Shown: piece after piece, positions 60,793-64,000 of the stretch
Numbering within the stretch: position 1 is the stretch's first letter
How the letters are laid out: each line of letters starts with the position of its first letter
DNA from: Oscillospiraceae bacterium
GTDB taxonomy: Bacteria; Bacillota; Clostridia; Oscillospirales; Oscillospiraceae
Assembly (NCBI GenBank): GCA_902775355.1
Contig: CACYLY010000001.1
Span: 36,119-100,118, forward strand
Reading direction: 5' to 3'
DNA: 64,000 nucleotides
The notes under the pieces: model-generated
Database searches by the model: none
Seen by the model: the letters and a program-made list of their open reading frames with translations, nothing else
Told to the model about the DNA's origin: nothing
Program-made: the position numbers and the translations under genes

Positions 60793-61665
60793 ATGAAAGG
60801 TATCATCCTGGCGGGAGGAAGAGGGACTCGCCTCTATCCCCTGACCAAAGCCGTTTCCAAACAGCTGCTGCCCATCTACGACAAGCCCATGATCTATTAT
60901 CCCTTGTCCATCCTGATGCTGGCGGGGATCCGGGACATCCTGGTCATCTCCACCCCGGAGGACACGCCGATCTACGAGAAGCTTCTGGGGGACGGCAGCC
61001 GGGTGGGCCTCCGGCTCTCCTACAAGGTGCAGGAGACGCCCCGGGGCCTGGCGGACGCGTTCATTCTGGGCGAGGACTTCATCGGGGACGACAGTGTCTG
61101 CCTCATCCTGGGGGACAATGTGTTCTACGGCATGGATATGACCCGCACCCTGCGCTCGGCCATAGCCAGCAACAGCGGCGCCACCATCTTCGGTTATCCG
61201 GTGAAGGACCCCCGCAGCTTCGGCGTGGTGGAGTTTGACGCTGAGGGCAAGGTCCTCTCCATCGAGGAGAAGCCGAAGAACCCGAAATCCAAATACGCGG
61301 TCCCCGGCCTGTATTTCTACGACAACCGGGTGGTGGAGATCGCAAAGCGGGTGCAGCCCTCCGCCCGGGGGGAGATCGAGATCACCGCGGTAAACAACGC
61401 CTATCTGGAACTGGGCGAACTGCGGGTGACGCTGCTGGGCCGGGGCATGGCCTGGCTGGACACCGGCACGCCCGAGGGCATGCTGAAGGCCGCGGAATTT
61501 GTGGAGGCGGTCCAGGACCGACAGGGCTTTTACGTCTCCTGCATCGAGGAGATCGCCTGGCGCCGGCACTTCATCACCCGCGAACAGCTCCGCGCCCTGG
61601 GCGAGGAACTGAAAATGACGGACTATGGCCAGTATCTGATTTCACTGGCTGAAGGAGGAATGTGA
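60793..61665 (+). CDS. rfbA: Glucose-1-phosphate thymidylyltransferase
   Basis: A 290-residue RmlA/RfbA enzyme making dTDP-glucose. The motif [11 protein letters not shown] with [20 protein letters not shown] is at the N-terminus. [12 protein letters not shown] holds the metal Asp, and [20 protein letters not shown] is characteristic. Standard length. It is preceded by GGAGGGAG and followed one base after its stop by rfbB. No rmlC or rmlD gene is in the window, so dTDP-rhamnose synthesis cannot be inferred from this part alone. Confidence 0.97.
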   Translation: MKGIILAGGRGTRLYPLTKAVSKQLLPIYDKPMIYYPLSILMLAGIRDILVISTPEDTPIYEKLLGDGSRVGLRLSYKVQETPRGLADAFILGEDFIGDDSVCLILGDNVFYGMDMTRTLRSAIASNSGATIFGYPVKDPRSFGVVEFDAEGKVLSIEEKPKNPKSKYAVPGLYFYDNRVVEIAKRVQPSARGEIEITAVNNAYLELGELRVTLLGRGMAWLDTGTPEGMLKAAEFVEAVQDRQGFYVSCIEEIAWRRHFITREQLRALGEELKMTDYGQYLISLAEGGM

Positions 61666-61666
61666 C

Positions 61667-62686
61667 ATGACCATTCTCGTCACCGGCGGCGCCGGCTTCA
61701 TCGGCTCCAACTTCATCTTCTACGAGCGCAAGCATCATCCCGAGGACCGGATCGTCTGCGTGGACAAGCTGACCTACGCCGGCAATCTTTCCACCCTGGC
61801 TCCGGTGCTGGAGGACCCCGATTTCCGCTTCTACAAGACCGATATCTGCGATCGGAAGGGCATCTATGAGATCTTCGAGCAGGAGAAGCCGGAGATCGTG
61901 GTGAACTTCGCCGCCGAGTCCCATGTGGACCGCAGCATCGAGGGACCGGAGATCTTCCTGCAGACCAACATTATCGGCACCTCGGTGCTGATGGACGCCT
62001 GCCGGACCTTCGGCGTGGAGCGCTTCCACCAGGTCAGCACCGACGAGGTCTACGGGGACCTGCCCCTGGACCAGCCGGACCTGTTCTTCACCGAGGAGAC
62101 CCCCATCCACACCTCCAGCCCCTACTCCTCCTCCAAGGCCGCGGCGGACCTGCTGGCCATGGCCTATCACCGGACCTACGGGCTGCCGGTGAGCATCAGC
62201 CGCTGCTCGAACAACTACGGCCCCTATCAGTTCCCGGAGAAGCTCATCCCCCTCATGATCGCCAACTGCCTGGCGGACAAGCCTTTGCCGGTCTACGGTC
62301 AGGGCCTGAACGTGCGGGACTGGCTGTATGTGGAGGACCACTGCAAGGCGGTGGACCTGGTGATGCGCAGGGGCAGCGTGGGCCAGGTCTACAACATCGG
62401 CGGCCACAACGAGATGCGCAATATCGACATTGTGCGCCTCATCTGCCAGGAGCTCCACAAGCCCGAGAGCCTCATCACCTACGTGAAGGACCGCAAGGGC
62501 CACGACATGCGCTACGCCATCGACCCCACCAAGATCCACCGGGATCTGGACTGGCTGCCGGAGACGAAGTTCTCCGACGGTATCGTGCAGACCATCCGCT
62601 GGTATCTGGACAACAAGCCCTGGTGGGGCGAGATCGTCTCCGGCGAGTACCAGAGCTACTACGAACGGATGTACGGGAATCGGTAG
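61667..62686 (+). CDS. rfbB: dTDP-glucose 4,6-dehydratase
   Basis: A 339-residue extended SDR enzyme that gives dTDP-4-keto-6-deoxyglucose. The NAD motif GGAGFIGSNFIFYE is at about 7-20, AAESHVDRSIEGP at about 83-95, VSTDEVYGDLP with the catalytic Asp-Glu pair, and PYSSSKAAADLL with Tyr-x3-Lys. The NNYGPYQFPEKLIP stretch is diagnostic for RmlB. It is the last gene of the nucleotide-sugar operon. Downstream enzymes for rhamnose or another deoxysugar are not in this window. Confidence 0.97.
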   Translation: MTILVTGGAGFIGSNFIFYERKHHPEDRIVCVDKLTYAGNLSTLAPVLEDPDFRFYKTDICDRKGIYEIFEQEKPEIVVNFAAESHVDRSIEGPEIFLQTNIIGTSVLMDACRTFGVERFHQVSTDEVYGDLPLDQPDLFFTEETPIHTSSPYSSSKAAADLLAMAYHRTYGLPVSISRCSNNYGPYQFPEKLIPLMIANCLADKPLPVYGQGLNVRDWLYVEDHCKAVDLVMRRGSVGQVYNIGGHNEMRNIDIVRLICQELHKPESLITYVKDRKGHDMRYAIDPTKIHRDLDWLPETKFSDGIVQTIRWYLDNKPWWGEIVSGEYQSYYERMYGNR

Positions 62687-62731
62687 TTCCGATTTCTGCG
62701 TACTTACAGACTGCTGACAGAGCAAGATGCC

Positions 62732-62835
62732 TGTCATGGCTTCGCGAGCGACAGCGAGTCGAAGGATCTGAATAAACTCGTGTATCCGAGGATTTGGATC
62801 TTTCGACTCCGGCTTCGCCTCCGCTCAAGATGACA
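62732..62835. repeat. MITE-like element, copy 2 (104 bp), inverted
   Basis: The reverse-complement relative of the element at 15824-15925: begins TGTCATGGCTTCGCGAGCGA, ends CCTCCGCTCAAGATGACA. The arms GAGTCGAAGGATCTG and GGATCTTTCGACTCCGGC are conserved while the centre differs. Confidence 0.88.
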
Positions 62836-62858
62836 GAAAAGCTGCTTTGTCTGCCCAT

Positions 62859-62888
62859 AAAAAACGCGGCCGATCGGCCGCGTTTTTT
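62859..62888. terminator. Bidirectional rho-independent terminator
   Basis: A perfect palindrome: A6 + CGCGGCC, GATC loop, GGCCGCG + T6. It can end the rfbB operon on the plus strand and the decayed cdsA on the minus strand. Confidence 0.92.
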
Positions 62889-62908
62889 GATGGGATCGTT
62901 GAGGAAGA

Positions 62909-63180
62909 TCACACGCCGATGCCGGCGATGTGGAGAACGATATAAGCCGTGGGGATGGAGAAGAGCAGACTGTCCGCCCGGTCGAACATGCCGCCGTGGC
63001 CGGGGATCAGGTTGGAGAAGTCCTTGATGTCGATCATGCGCTTCACCCAACGAGGACAGGGCGCCGCAGACCGCGCACTCCAAGGTCTTCTTGGGGCTGA
63101 CGTGGGGCACCAGCTTGTGCTTGCCGAAGGCCATGCCGCCGAGGAGCCCGTGGCCGGGCCCCTGCGGCGGCGGTAGCCAG
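62909..63180 (-). pseudogene. cdsA: Decayed fragment of phosphatidate cytidylyltransferase
   Basis: On the minus strand two pieces of the CdsA C-terminal region are visible in different frames. About 63140-63055 reads MAFGKHKLVPHVSPKKTLEC, the CdsA block before the signature. About 63050-62909 reads KRMIDIKDFSNLIPGHGGMF then DRADSLLF, the CdsA signature, to a normal stop. The roughly 40 residues that separate these blocks in intact CdsA are missing, and everything upstream of about 63180 is gone. It is thus a 5'-truncated, internally deleted remnant. A functional cdsA must lie elsewhere. Confidence 0.88.
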
Positions 63181-63250
63181 CAGACGATTTGTGGACCGCC
63201 CCTGCGATACAGAGTATTCCGAATTCATCATTCCGAGTTTTCTTTTTCAC

Positions 63251-63279
63251 TTGCTTTGTTTGGACGATGATGGTATTCT
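63251..63279 (+). promoter_or_regulatory. Possible promoter of the secreted-protein gene
   Basis: TTGCTT (63251-63256), 17-base spacer, TATTCT (63274-63279), followed by a GC-rich leader of about 160 bases that contains CCGATG/CATCGG and CGGGG/CCCCG stems. Confidence 0.4.
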
Positions 63280-63448
63280 GTATAAGGAGAATTATAAGCC
63301 TTGAGGTGCATGTACCGGGGGACGGATCAAGACCCGATGAGAGATGGATCAAAGCCATCGGGGAGGACCCCGAAAACAGCAGCGTGCCGGGTCGGGCCCG
63401 GGCGGCGGACGCCGCCGGACGCCGGTCAAGGATAAGGAGGTTTTTCGC

Positions 63449-64000
63449 GTGAGAATGAAAAAACTGCTGAGCGTTCTGCTCCTGCTGGCCCTGCTGGCAG
63501 GGCTGGCCCCCGCCGCGCTGACGGCCTATGCCGAGGGCGAGACGGCAAAGGTCAAGGGCCTGAGCTTTACCGGCAAGGGCTATACGGAGAAAGAGGGCGT
63601 CTATTCCCCGGACTTCAAGGAGAAGAAGGCGAGCTTCAAGGGCCAGGCCGCCCCGGAGAAGGCTTATGAGCTGCAGGTGAGCAGCTTCTTCACGGACGCC
63701 AAAGGCAAGAAGCCGCTGAAGACGGAACCTGTGGAAGGGGAGACTTATTATTTCCGCGTTGGCCTGAAGACGGAGAAGGGCTATTCCCTGGACCTCTCGG
63801 GCGTCAGGGCCAAGACCTGCAGCGTCAAGCTGGAGGGCTTCGAGCTGAAATACAAGAAACTGCAGCGGACCCAGGACGGCGTAAACCTGCTGTACGCCGC
63901 CAGGCTTCTGCCTCCCGAGGACGCGGAGGCAGAAGAAGATTCTTCGTCGCCTGCGGCTCCTCAGAACGACAGCGTGAACGAGGCTCCTCAGAATGACGGG
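63449..64000 (+). CDS. Secreted protein of unknown function, 3' end outside window
   Basis: The frame runs open to the last base, so only 184 residues are seen. GTG 63449 lies 8 bases after AAGGAGG (63434-63440) and is preferred over ATG 63455. The signal peptide (MRMKKLLSVLLLLALLAGLA, cleavage likely after TAYA at about residue 28) is followed by a Lys/Gly/Phe-rich beta-type region with KVKGLSFTGKGYTEKEG and VEGETYYFRVGLKTEKGYSL. An acidic linker then leads to APQND repeated twice at the window edge. No family is recognised; it resembles repeat-bearing surface proteins of gut Clostridia. A long structured leader precedes it. Confidence 0.8.
   Translation, partial: MRMKKLLSVLLLLALLAGLAPAALTAYAEGETAKVKGLSFTGKGYTEKEGVYSPDFKEKKASFKGQAAPEKAYELQVSSFFTDAKGKKPLKTEPVEGETYYFRVGLKTEKGYSLDLSGVRAKTCSVKLEGFELKYKKLQRTQDGVNLLYAARLLPPEDAEAEEDSSSPAAPQNDSVNEAPQNDG

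Noticed and set aside
63300-63430. Possible c-di-GMP or THF riboswitch in the leader
   Set aside because: I looked for the GGGACGCAAAGC-type core and other known core strings and did not find them.

Overview
The window looks like a chromosomal segment of a high-GC Clostridia species (Firmicutes), probably a gut or rumen member of the Oscillospiraceae. Evidence: a Gram-positive division cluster in the order murG-murA-ftsQ/divIB-ftsZ, AGGAGG-type ribosome binding sites, a TagD/TagF/LicD cell-wall polymer set, and intergenic hairpin repeats of the kind common in gut Clostridia. The genus is an inference. No rRNA, tRNA, CRISPR array or complete insertion sequence was seen.

Layout. (1) 1-3,927: end of murG, then murA, ftsQ and ftsZ, closed by a strong terminator. 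(2) 3,945-20,403: housekeeping and envelope-stress genes: a YihY membrane protein, a membrane-anchored surface protein with a long Pro-Thr stalk, an MscS channel, a CsoR-type metal sensor, sfsA with a P-loop NTPase, a CPA2 antiporter with TrkA-C domains, an ECF sigma/anti-sigma pair, an AT-rich lipoprotein gene among repeats, a UvrD-type helicase and a PI-PLC-like protein. (3) 20,518-32,557: a surface-glycan locus (dehydratase, aminotransferase, glycosyltransferase, TupA-like ATP-grasp, ligase/polymerase, initiating sugar transferase), interrupted by a small metabolic cassette (two fumarase-like subunits, a 2-hydroxyacid dehydrogenase, an MmgE/PrpD protein, a TIM-barrel protein). (4) 32,592-41,139: seven consecutive ATP-grasp genes, six of them paralogues of the sugar-transfer-associated type. 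(5) 41,166-44,676: a 30-residue membrane peptide translationally coupled to a sodium symporter, a breakpoint joining the symporter to the C-terminal part of an APC permease, and a C-C lyase-like TIM barrel. (6) 44,734-53,701: a MurJ-type flippase, a VanZ-TagF fusion, TagD, LicD, an HTH-LicC-LicA fusion, a second LicC-like enzyme and a BCCT transporter, together a complete-looking set for phosphocholine decoration of a glycerol-phosphate polymer. (7) 53,804-62,686: two nucleotidyltransferase-fold proteins, an HTH-sugar kinase fusion resembling galacturonokinase, a sugar-1-phosphate nucleotidyltransferase, UDP-glucuronate 4-epimerase, UDP-glucose dehydrogenase, RfbA and RfbB. (8) 62,687-64,000: a MITE-like repeat, a decayed cdsA fragment and the start of a secreted protein.

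How it may work together: regions 3-7 appear to be one large envelope-polysaccharide island. It could make an amino-sugar-initiated, uronate-containing, phosphocholine-decorated polymer, with ATP-grasp ligases possibly adding amino or carboxylic acid groups. The pathway as a whole is inferred; the individual enzyme families are mostly clear.

The most unusual item is the kinase gene at 56,353. Its protein begins with a DNA-binding HTH, and its own promoter (a perfect TTGACA-17-TATAAT) is overlaid by repeated 14-16 bp motifs, suggesting a self-regulating sugar kinase. The run of ATP-grasp paralogues and the metabolic cassette inside the glycan locus are the next most interesting.
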